Position numbers and translations under genes: made by a program
The notes under the pieces: model-generated
Databases searched by the model: none
The model's input: the letters and a program-made list of their open reading frames with translations, nothing else
What the model was told of the DNA's origin: nothing
Shown here: positions 1 through 5,330 of the stretch, one piece after another
Layout of the letters: each line of letters begins with the position of its first letter
Position numbering within the stretch: the first letter of the stretch is position 1
Source of the DNA: Acidobacteriota bacterium
GTDB lineage: Bacteria; Acidobacteriota; Blastocatellia; Pyrinomonadales; Pyrinomonadaceae
Direction: 5' to 3'
Length of the DNA: 6,134 nt
Assembly: GCA_020853255.1 (NCBI GenBank)
Contig: JADYZI010000316.1
Location: 1-6,134 of the forward strand

Positions 1-509
<509 letters not shown>

Positions 510-581
510 TCATTCCTACCTCGCGTGAGCGGGGGTTCCCTGTCAGAACCGAGAGCGATCGCGACTGGGTTCATTCTTACG

Positions 582-613
582 AAGCCTCGCCGACAAAACG
601 GCGGGGCTTTTTT
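582..613 (+). terminator. Intrinsic terminator of the first gene
   Basis: An 11-bp stem (582-592 with 599-609, one G-U wobble) with loop ACAAAA is followed by a run of six T ending at 613. It is 72 bp after the stop at 509 and separates that gene from the toxin-antitoxin pair. A weaker dyad, GAACC at 546 with GGTTC at 568, lies between the stop and this hairpin. Confidence 0.88.
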
Positions 614-638
614 CTTTCTAAGCCGTACGAACTTGACG

Positions 639-644
639 TAGAAT
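639..644 (+). promoter_or_regulatory. Possible -10 box of the DUF433/DUF5615 operon (leaderless type)
   Basis: TAGAAT ends 7 nt before the ATG at 652, and no Shine-Dalgarno lies between. That spacing puts transcription start at or very near the start codon, as in leaderless mRNAs. There is no convincing -35 at the right distance; TTGACG at 633-638 is too close to pair with it. This is an inference from spacing only. Confidence 0.35.
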
Positions 645-651
645 AGAGATC

Positions 652-864
652 ATGAAAACCCAAGTTGTATCAATCTCAAAAGACGTGATGGGCGGAACGC
701 CGGTGTTCGCCGGTACGCGCGTGCCGATACAGACGCTAATCGACTTCCTTATGGCGGGTGACACAATCGACGATTTTCTCGAAGGCTTCCCTACAGTCAG
801 CCGCGAACAAGTGATCGAGTATCTCAAGCAAGCCGAGAACGCAATGGAGAAGCTTGCCGCGTGA
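652..864 (+). CDS. DUF433 family antitoxin (VapB45-like)
   Basis: This 70-residue protein has the DUF433 hallmark: GGTPVFAGTRVP at residues 14-25, followed by a helical segment (IDFLMAGDTIDDFLEGFP) and the REQVIEYLK region. DUF433 proteins are small winged-helix-like proteins that typically act as antitoxins to DUF5615 PIN-like nucleases, binding them and probably repressing their own operon. The stop overlaps the start of the next gene by 4 bp (GTGA), the usual coupling of such pairs. No ribosome binding site precedes the ATG, and a -10-like TAGAAT sits 7 nt upstream, so the transcript may be leaderless. Length and domain are complete for the family. The family call is firm; antitoxin activity is inferred from family and context. 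Confidence 0.9.
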   Translation: MKTQVVSISKDVMGGTPVFAGTRVPIQTLIDFLMAGDTIDDFLEGFPTVSREQVIEYLKQAENAMEKLAA

Positions 865-1187
865 AGATACTCCTTGACGAATGCATCGACCGCCGATTTG
901 GCGGCGAGTTTCCCGAACACGAAGTCAAGACTGTCCCGCAAGCGGGCTGGGCCGGCGTAAAGAACGGCTCCCTCATGAAACTCGCCGAAGTTGCGTTTGA
1001 CGTATTCGTCACCGTCGATCGCAACCTTTCATTTCAGCAGAATCTCCCAAACTACGATATCGCCGTGATCGTACTCCGTGCCGTCAGCAACCGCTACCAA
1101 GACCTGGCACCGTTCGGACCTAAGGTCCTCGAATCGCTCGCGAATATCAAAAGTGGTTCCGTAGTCACGATTGAAAAAGATACCTAA
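861..1187 (+). CDS. DUF5615 PIN-like toxin (probable RNase, VapC45-like)
   Basis: This 108-residue protein starts with GTG at 861, overlapping the antitoxin stop. The N-terminus MKILLDECIDRR gives the acidic D6-E7 of the PIN-like active site, followed by the family motif around W30 and N35-G36 (GWAGVKNGSL). A second acidic site is D53 in VTVDRN, where DUF5615 proteins have the TxDxD/N pattern. These acidic residues would bind the metal for RNA cleavage. The C-terminus (SLANIKSGSVVTIEKD) matches the usual last strand, so the gene looks full length with its core residues kept. In this family the nuclease is held inactive by the DUF433 partner encoded directly upstream. RNase activity and target RNA are inferred, not visible. 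A hairpin-rich repeat begins 24 bp after the stop. Confidence 0.88.
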   Translation: MKILLDECIDRRFGGEFPEHEVKTVPQAGWAGVKNGSLMKLAEVAFDVFVTVDRNLSFQQNLPNYDIAVIVLRAVSNRYQDLAPFGPKVLESLANIKSGSVVTIEKDT

Positions 1188-1211
1188 ACCGGTGCGAGAT
1201 CCTTTTCTCTT

Positions 1212-1409
1212 TTCCCTGAAAGGGAAACAGGAAATAGCCACGGGTGAAACCCGTTGGATCGGTCCCAATTACGCCGCAACCCTGAAGGGGTCGAACAAGC
1301 CACCCGGATGTTCGACCCTTCGGGGTCGCGATCATTGTTCCGGCCAAATCCCAGGGTTCCGACCTATCGGCCTGCACCCTGGGCTATTAACTTTGTCCCT
1401 TTCAGGGAA
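1212..1409. repeat. 198-bp hairpin-rich palindromic element with 35-bp imperfect terminal inverted repeats
   Basis: The ends 1212-1246 and 1375-1409 are inverted repeats matching at 29 of 35 positions, including a shared TTCCCTGAAAGGGA and ATAGCC. Within lie several hairpins: TTTCCCT/AGGGAAA (1211-1227, loop GAA), ACGGGT/ACCCGT (1240-1254, loop GAA), a long stem GGGGTCGAACA with TGTTCGACCC (1287-1318), CGACCC/GGGTCG (1313-1328, loop TTCG), CCCAGGG/CCCTGGG (1350-1383) enclosing CCGA/TCGG, and TCCCT/AGGGA (1396-1408, loop TTC). Left-half loops are mostly GAA and right-half loops TTC, as expected of one large inverted structure. No transposase lies inside and no target-site duplication is obvious. 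The form resembles REP/BIME or MITE-type intergenic repeats. An open frame runs through it by chance and should not be called protein. Confidence 0.8.
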
Positions 1410-1514
1410 CACGAAGGCAAAACCGATTTGCCTCTACTTCCCGGACCGGATCTCCCGGCTCTATTCCCAGTCGAAAATTCCGCCAATGTTGATTCTGGTC
1501 TCACGGACCGCAAA

Positions 1515-1523
1515 TGGTAAACT
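1515..1523 (+). promoter_or_regulatory. Possible extended -10 box upstream of the membrane protein
   Basis: TGGTAAACT contains an extended -10 (TGn) plus TAAACT at 1518-1523, ending exactly 7 nt before the GTG at 1531. This is the same spacing seen at 639-644 before the antitoxin gene. No Shine-Dalgarno precedes the GTG, which would fit a leaderless mRNA. No good -35 is visible. Confidence 0.3.
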
Positions 1524-1530
1524 CTCAGCC

Positions 1531-2196
1531 GTGAGCCTCTTTTTAGAATCGGACCAGCCCGAAGTGTCTGAGCGGGCCTGCGTTTCCGTCCTGAAGCGCG
1601 TTGTGCCTGCCGTCTCGTTCGGCGTTGCCTCACTTAGTGGAATCGCCGGAGCGATCATGACGATCAAGGCCTTCATTGAACTCAAGAATGCCGAGAACGC
1701 CGGGATGGATTCTATCGCCGAGTCCCTGGCATCGATCAACTTCGTGACGCTGGGACTGCTTGGCCTTTCGATCGCTATTGGGGTTGCGGGCATCGTTTAC
1801 GTTCTGGTTCGAACGTCGTCCGACCGGACAAAGTCGTCCCCTCCGGGATTCCTATACCTGGTCGCTGGCTTGCCGAATCTGATCTCGCCTACACTTGTTG
1901 CTTACGCGTGGTCAGTTGTTGTAGATGTAGTGCTCGGCCGGAACACAAACAATCCAACCGGAACCGGAGCGTGGATCTCTCAGATCTTGTTGATCGCCAT
2001 TCCTGCCGGCATTGCCGCCCTTATGATCCTGCCAGTTTTCGCCTTCGTCCCGTTCCGGGCCCGCAACGGAAGGAAGGTAACGTCAATTGCCGCCCTCACC
2101 GCAATGGTCATTGCCATCGCGGCCATCGCAATACACTTTATCGGGCTGGCCGACACGTTAATGAGCGACCCACGAGTGACTTACGACGGCAGGTAA
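1531..2196 (+). CDS. Five-helix integral membrane protein, function unknown
   Basis: From a GTG at 1531 the product is 221 residues. Hydrophobic segments lie at about residues 24-47, 71-93, 107-136, 149-175 and 184-206, separated by short charged loops (RTSSDRTK; FRARNGRK), giving a probable five-pass inner-membrane protein. I see no catalytic or transport motif. The open frame extends upstream to 1171, but that part is a translation of the hairpin element and is unlikely to be protein. An ATG at 1486 is the other reasonable start, adding 15 residues. I prefer the GTG because a -10-like TGGTAAACT sits 7 nt before it and downstream of the ATG, although neither start has a Shine-Dalgarno. The stop lies 12 bp before the duplicated gene end at 2209, so this is the last gene of the bracketed insert. 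I recall similar hypothetical proteins in Acidobacteriota; no function can be assigned. Confidence 0.7.
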   Translation: MSLFLESDQPEVSERACVSVLKRVVPAVSFGVASLSGIAGAIMTIKAFIELKNAENAGMDSIAESLASINFVTLGLLGLSIAIGVAGIVYVLVRTSSDRTKSSPPGFLYLVAGLPNLISPTLVAYAWSVVVDVVLGRNTNNPTGTGAWISQILLIAIPAGIAALMILPVFAFVPFRARNGRKVTSIAALTAMVIAIAAIAIHFIGLADTLMSDPRVTYDGR

Positions 2197-2208
2197 TTCC
2201 TGACGGTT

Positions 2209-2356
2209 CAAGACCGCCGCTGAAGAAATGCAGATGATGCGCAAACTCTACAACCAAATGGTCACCGAAAAGGCCGGCCCAAAAGCCGAACCCCTCGTCC
2301 AGATCGGTGGCATCAAACGCGAAAAGAAAGAAAAATCAATGGCCGTGGCCGAATAA
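2209..2356 (+). pseudogene. Orphan second copy of the radical-SAM gene 3' end (direct repeat of 362-509)
   Basis: In the frame of the original gene this encodes 48 residues plus a stop, from KTAAEEMQMMRKLYNQ to the same MAVAE terminus. Four residues differ (L/T, Q/G, I/P, I/V) while most other nucleotide changes are synonymous, so the sequence diverged under protein-level selection before being stranded here. An in-frame TGA at 2201 closes the frame just upstream and no gene body precedes it. The only starts are internal ATGs (2228 onward), giving at most ~43 residues with no ribosome binding site. It is best read as the remnant end of a former gene or of a related allele, and it is followed by its own terminator. 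Confidence 0.9.
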
Positions 2357-2379
2357 GTCCGTTGCTAAAGCCATTGGGG

Positions 2380-2416
2380 AAAAAAGCCTCGTCGAGCGAT
2401 CGGCGGGGCTTTTTTT
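2380..2416 (+). terminator. Intrinsic terminator after the orphan gene end
   Basis: A stem of 15 pairs counting the A/T arms (2380-2394 with 2401-2415, two G-U wobbles) encloses loop AGCGAT and ends in seven T. The A run on the left arm lets it work on both strands. Its core resembles the terminator at 582-613, but the sequence between stop and hairpin is unrelated in the two places. Confidence 0.85.
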
Positions 2417-2459
2417 AATGTGAATGCAACTTTTCTATTGCACCGGTGTCTAATTAAGC

Positions 2460-3002
2460 ATGCACGGAACGATAATTGGAACACTTATCTTTTTAGCGGC
2501 TCTTTTTCTTGGTATTCAGACGGCGGCTTTTTCCACAGATGTTGCTGCCCAATTTTCATTGCCGGCGGATATACCCGAGCCTGGATCCCACCTGGGTCCT
2601 GATCAAGCTCCCAAAGCACCGGCTGGAATCCGTGTTTCGTATATCGGCGTAAACGACTCGACATTGCGATTCCTCATCTATAATGGGTCAACAAAAACGG
2701 TATCGTGCCTGGGATATTCGGGGCTATGCGAATCGCCTGAACTGCTGATCAACGGGCTCGATGCCAACGCATGGGTCTGCATGAACGGTTCGCCCACATA
2801 TGAGATCAAGCCTGGAGATACCGTCGAAATGATGGTTACTCCCGAAGACTTTGCTCGAGTACCGGGCAAAAGCGAGATGGTCGTGGTCGGGTACAAGCCT
2901 CTTCAACTGGACGCGCAAGACCAGTATTTCGCGGAACCTATCATGCTTCCGCCGAGCTTTCGAAATGGTATCCGCAAATCTTTAACGCAGTTAGGTGAAT
3001 AA
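2460..3002 (+). CDS. Exported protein of unknown function
   Basis: This 180-residue protein has a hydrophobic N-terminus (residues 4-20, IIGTLIFLAALFLG) followed by small residues, typical of a signal peptide; cleavage could be after A23 or A30, and an uncleaved anchor is also possible. A proline-rich linker (about 35-55) leads to a beta-rich region at about 57-147 (IRVSYIG, LRFLIYNGSTK, YEIKPGDTVEMMV, EMVVVGYK), which suggests an Ig-like or beta-sandwich domain. Cysteines C83, C90 and C107 lie within it. No enzymatic motif is seen. The start is nearly forced: an in-frame TAA sits at 2451 and this is the first ATG after it, though no Shine-Dalgarno precedes it. It begins 44 bp after the terminator at 2380-2416. 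Domain type and location are inferred. Confidence 0.75.
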   Translation: MHGTIIGTLIFLAALFLGIQTAAFSTDVAAQFSLPADIPEPGSHLGPDQAPKAPAGIRVSYIGVNDSTLRFLIYNGSTKTVSCLGYSGLCESPELLINGLDANAWVCMNGSPTYEIKPGDTVEMMVTPEDFARVPGKSEMVVVGYKPLQLDAQDQYFAEPIMLPPSFRNGIRKSLTQLGE

Positions 3003-3400
3003 TACGATCCGGCGAGCGGTCGCTGCCCCTCCTTTCCCCCTGAAAGCGAAACAGACTTCGCGAGTTCTGATGGCTTCACTCGCGGCTTCAAAATTTCCGG
3101 TTTTTGGGCTAAAGAACGGAGGGTTTCGAAAGCACCGAAACTGAAAATCGGCACAACCGAAAAAACGGGCATAGCCGCCGGAAGATCCGTAAAATCCGCT
3201 CGATCCAGCCTGATCCGCGTTCAAAAATGCATTGATGCCTCAGACGTTTGGCCATTTCAGACACCCTCTATGAGCTGGTATCGATCGACCTCCTTCGAGC
3301 CGCTTCGCGGCCCAAATTGCGTTCTGAAACAGACTCTAACGCGCGGGCTTCTGTATTCGACGACGATCCAAACTGATGCATTCCCCGCTTGGATCAGCCA
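3003..3400. other. Gene-poor stretch with no convincing coding content
   Basis: Between the exported protein and the promoter at 3401 I find no reading frame with a plausible start or recognisable product; minus-strand frames here look like chance. A short element-like sequence lies at 3036-3054, and ATCCG recurs several times at 3184-3221 in a degenerate way. CGAGCCGCTTCGCGGC near 3296 can form a small hairpin. The stretch may be decayed intergenic DNA. Confidence 0.5.
3036..3054 (+). repeat. Possible solitary end of the 1212-1409 hairpin element
   Basis: CCTGAAAGCGAAACAG at 3039-3054 matches 1215-1230 at 15 of 16 positions, is likewise preceded by a TTTCC-type run, and like the full element begins shortly after a stop codon. 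No matching right end is found nearby. It could be a relic or a chance match. Confidence 0.4.
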
Positions 3401-3430
3401 TTGACTTTTCGCGGCTTTGTGTGCTATCAA
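3401..3430 (+). promoter_or_regulatory. Sigma70-type promoter for the gene at 3471
   Basis: TTGACT (3401-3406) and TATCAA (3425-3430) are separated by 18 bp, the best -35/-10 pair seen in the window. Transcription would start near 3437, leaving a leader of about 34 nt to the ATG at 3471. This rules out the in-frame ATG at 3417, which lies between the two boxes. Confidence 0.65.
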
Positions 3431-3470
3431 TGAAACGTTCTTGCGTGCTCCGCACAATAGTCTTGTTTCT

Positions 3471-3878
3471 ATGATCATCGTCGGAAAGCTGGAAAAGTTC
3501 ATGGCCGGGCCAACCCTTTCGACACACGATCGGCTCCACGTCACGATCAACCGCGGCGGGCTGATCCGGTTGAACGAGAATTGCTACCGTCTGTTGGGCA
3601 AGCCGCCGGCCGTTTATCTTTATTACAGCACAGACGACAGTGTGATCGCCCTCGAGCCTGTCCACGCCTTTCGCGTGCCGGCCGCGTTCCCTGTCAAAAC
3701 GACAACCAGCGGATGGCGGATCCAGGCATCCCCGCTCTGTAAGCACTACGGTATCCGAATCGACACCACCGAGCGATTCATCAACCCCGAGTTCAGCTCC
3801 GACGGCCAACGCCTTCTCCTCAAACTAACCGAAACCGTTACCGTAAAACAGATGCGGGGAAGAAAGAAGCGGCGATGA
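3471..3878 (+). CDS. Small basic protein with an AbrB-like N-terminal pattern, function unknown
   Basis: From the ATG at 3471 the product is 135 residues. Residues 22-63 (LHVTINRGGLIRLN, then the LLGKP turn, VYLYYS and VIALEP) follow the rhythm of SpoVT/AbrB swapped-hairpin domains: a VTI strand, a glycine turn, a hydrophobic strand, a short helix, then strands. The second half has a SPLCKHYGI motif (88-95) and ends in a strongly basic tail (RGRKKRR), compatible with nucleic-acid binding. I recall similar uncharacterised proteins in Acidobacteriota. The promoter at 3401-3430 excludes the upstream ATG at 3417. An alternative start at 3501 has a purine-rich GGAAAAG (3491-3497) before it, whereas 3471 has none; I keep 3471 because the LEKFMAGP stretch seems part of the family N-terminus. 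The AbrB relation is inference. It converges with the nucleotidyltransferase, with 43 bp between stops. Confidence 0.7.
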   Translation: MIIVGKLEKFMAGPTLSTHDRLHVTINRGGLIRLNENCYRLLGKPPAVYLYYSTDDSVIALEPVHAFRVPAAFPVKTTTSGWRIQASPLCKHYGIRIDTTERFINPEFSSDGQRLLLKLTETVTVKQMRGRKKRR

Positions 3879-3921
3879 ACCTTGGGTAGGCGCGACGCAG
3901 CGCATAATTTTCATTTCGGTT

Positions 3922-4473
3922 TTATTGCCGCGATGTTTGGCGTTCTTCCTCGATCATTTCTATCCATAGTTTTAGCGTTAGATCTTCGCGATCGGGGTTG
4001 CCTAGGTAAACGCGTAGTTCGTCGTAGTATCGCTGTTTCAGAATCTCGAGATCGAACGGAACGACGCGGGCGAGGTGTTTTACGTCTTCGCGGTCGCGGG
4101 CGGAGTTTCGTTCGTTCTTTGCAAGGGCGACGTCGTAAGGGTCGAGGGCGAAGAGGCGGAGGTGTTTGAAGGTGTTGGTGAAGACCTCGGTCAGCCGGTC
4201 GTCGTAATTTTCGGGAAGCGGCGCGATGCCGACGCGATCGAGATAGACGTGATGTCGTTTGTGCAGGTCCGAGCCTCGGCCGGCGAGTTCCCAAATGGGC
4301 GAATCTCGCCCGACCAGCGAGAGGGCATCGAGATCGACGGTTGACCTGTCGGCACCGTAGATGACCGTCACGACGAAGCCGCCGAGGCAGTGGAGCTGGG
4401 TTTCTACTATGAGAAGATCGTCGATGTCCTTCAGGAATGAGAACCAGGGCTCGGGCGGTTGGGTTTCAGTCAT
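3922..4473 (-). CDS. DUF6036/AbiEii-like nucleotidyltransferase, probable toxin
   Basis: This 183-residue protein has a minimal nucleotidyltransferase signature: GG at residues 31-32 (HCLGGFVVTVIYG) and, after RSTV, the acidic pair D47 and D49 in DLDAL, which would coordinate the catalytic metals. A later segment, about 112-135 (PYDVALAKNERNSARDREDVKHL), has the K and RDxxD pattern typical of AbiEii and DUF6036 proteins. Such enzymes transfer nucleotides to RNA (tRNA in studied relatives) and often act as toxins of two-gene systems in defence or stress; the target here is unknown. Its start overlaps the upstream HTH gene by 8 bp (ATGACTGA), implying translational coupling. Key residues appear intact and the length is normal for the DUF6036 type. 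Family membership is read from motifs; toxin function is inferred. Confidence 0.82.
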   Translation of the reverse strand: MTETQPPEPWFSFLKDIDDLLIVETQLHCLGGFVVTVIYGADRSTVDLDALSLVGRDSPIWELAGRGSDLHKRHHVYLDRVGIAPLPENYDDRLTEVFTNTFKHLRLFALDPYDVALAKNERNSARDREDVKHLARVVPFDLEILKQRYYDELRVYLGNPDREDLTLKLWIEMIEEERQTSRQ

Positions 4474-5161
4474 AGTGATTCAAATCTCTGGGCTGCAGAT
4501 CCGCAAGTATTCGCCAATGCTTTGCGTTGTGCGAACGATTTGAATCGAGCCAGCGGCGTTCGGCTCGTGTCATGTTTTCGTTGCAGAGGGTGTCTTCGCG
4601 GGCAAGCATTGAGCGCTCAAGTTTGGCTTCGCGTGAGCGTAACAGGTTTGCGAGCTGCCTGTTGTTTCTTTTCTCTGCCATTCCGCCGGCGACATTCATC
4701 AGAAATCCCAGTCGGTTTTGGAGATCGAGCATTTTGGCGAGACGAGTGACCTCGTTCCAGTTCATGTCCGGATAGGCAAGCAGCAGCCAGGGAAGAGCCT
4801 CGACGGCACGGGCCTCTCGCTGCGGGGCGTTAAGGGCCGAGAGAAGCACGTCGGCGGGGTTCTTTCGCCTGGGACGCTTGCGCCTTAGATGCGAAAAGCC
4901 GGGGTAGCCGAGATCGGCCAGGTCGGATGCGAGTTGGTCGTCGGTGATAACGGGCAGTTCGCCGAACGTGAGTTGGGCCGGCACCTTCGTTGGCGGAAGT
5001 TCAAAGAATGTCACGGCCTTTCTCTGCAGACGGGCGGTCACAGGCCGCTTCCCTGCTTCCAGCAGCGATAGATAGGCCTGCGATATCCCAAGCGCCCGCG
5101 CGGTCTGCAACTGCGTTCGTTTCATTTTCTTCCGATACTGAGACAGCTGATGCCCGGTCAT
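4466..5161 (-). CDS. XRE-family helix-turn-helix regulator, probable antitoxin of the nucleotidyltransferase
   Basis: This 231-residue protein begins with a Cro/C1-type HTH at about residues 4-55; ARALGISQAYLSLLEAGKR (21-39) is the classic helix 2-turn-helix 3 sequence. A long C-terminal region (about 75-231) includes EALPWLLLAYPDMNW, AKMLDLQNRLGFLMN and ERSMLAREDTLC. I recall this architecture in HTH proteins encoded directly before DUF6036-type nucleotidyltransferases. It probably binds its own promoter and neutralises the partner enzyme. A strong Shine-Dalgarno (AGGAGGT) precedes the ATG with a short gap of 3 nt, and upstream lies a perfect 42-bp palindrome that is a natural operator candidate. 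The next gene overlaps by 8 bp. HTH identity is clear; the antitoxin role is inferred from gene order and coupling. Confidence 0.85.
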   Translation of the reverse strand: MTGHQLSQYRKKMKRTQLQTARALGISQAYLSLLEAGKRPVTARLQRKAVTFFELPPTKVPAQLTFGELPVITDDQLASDLADLGYPGFSHLRRKRPRRKNPADVLLSALNAPQREARAVEALPWLLLAYPDMNWNEVTRLAKMLDLQNRLGFLMNVAGGMAEKRNNRQLANLLRSREAKLERSMLAREDTLCNENMTRAERRWLDSNRSHNAKHWRILADLQPRDLNHYD

Positions 5162-5164
5162 ACT

Positions 5165-5171
5165 ACCTCCT
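5165..5171 (-). promoter_or_regulatory. Shine-Dalgarno of the HTH gene
   Basis: On the minus strand AGGAGGT is followed by AGT and the ATG at 5161. The match to the anti-Shine-Dalgarno is near perfect but the gap is shorter than usual. It supports 5161 as the start over the internal ATG at codon 13. Confidence 0.75.
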
Positions 5172-5177
5172 ACTTAA

Positions 5178-5206
5178 ATGTTACACGATCAATTGAATTA
5201 TTACAA
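5178..5206 (-). promoter_or_regulatory. Candidate promoter of the HTH/nucleotidyltransferase operon
   Basis: On the minus strand TTGTAA (5206-5201) and TAACAT (5183-5178) are spaced by 17 bp. The -35 and most of the spacer lie inside the 42-bp palindrome, so a protein bound there would block RNA polymerase. Transcription would start near 5171, right at the Shine-Dalgarno, which is unusually close. An upstream alternative with TTGCAT at 5237-5232 as -35 would place the palindrome in the early transcript instead. Confidence 0.4.
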
Positions 5207-5228
5207 GCTTGTAATAATTCAATTGATC
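5187..5228. repeat. Perfect 42-bp palindrome, candidate operator
   Basis: Two 21-bp arms (5187-5207 and 5208-5228) are exact reverse complements with no spacer, centred on AAGCTT. The core is TTACAAGCTTGTAA and the outer arms carry GATCAATTG. It is strongly AT-rich compared with its surroundings. It lies 25 bp upstream of the HTH start, where an autoregulatory operator would be expected. An extra TTACA at 5181-5185 suggests another half-site. Confidence 0.9.
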
Positions 5229-5330
5229 ACGATGCAAGCTGTTAAATAGTTCCAGGAAAACCTATTTGCGAGCGCCGTATGTTCCAATGAGTACATTGGG
5301 TGGGTTTCACAGGCGCGATGATGGAAGTAT
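5229..5330. promoter_or_regulatory. Divergent intergenic region with two further small dyads
   Basis: Between the palindrome and the gene at 5331 lie AAATAG/CTATTT (5244-5249 with 5262-5267) and CCAATG/CATTGG (5284-5289 with 5294-5299, loop AGTA). No -35/-10 pair with acceptable spacing is evident for the rightward gene, so its promoter is unassigned. Purine-rich GGAAG at 5323-5327 could serve weakly as its ribosome binding site. Confidence 0.35.

Noticed and set aside
1212..1409. Insertion sequence
   Set aside because: Inverted ends are present but the interior has no transposase and is only 198 bp. I report it as a palindromic repeat element instead.
1171..1485. N-terminal extension of the membrane protein frame
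   Set aside because: It overlaps the toxin gene end and consists mainly of the hairpin element. Its amino acids are low-quality proline/arginine/glycine-rich translation of inverted repeats.
3184..3221. Repeated ATCCG units resembling a short tandem repeat
   Set aside because: Spacing is irregular (about 8-17 bp) and units are imperfect, so this is not a CRISPR or a clean tandem array. It is probably degenerate intergenic sequence.
3417..3470. Earlier in-frame ATG for the small basic protein
   Set aside because: It lies between the -35 and -10 of a good promoter, so it would not be in the transcript.
3336..3809. 157-codon minus-strand open frame
   Set aside because: It lies opposite the better supported gene at 3471-3878, is arginine/aspartate-rich without recognisable motifs, and has no ribosome binding site. 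It looks like an antisense shadow.
3911..4294. Arginine/proline-rich minus-strand frame
   Set aside because: It is a frame-shifted reading of the nucleotidyltransferase gene with extreme composition and no domain.
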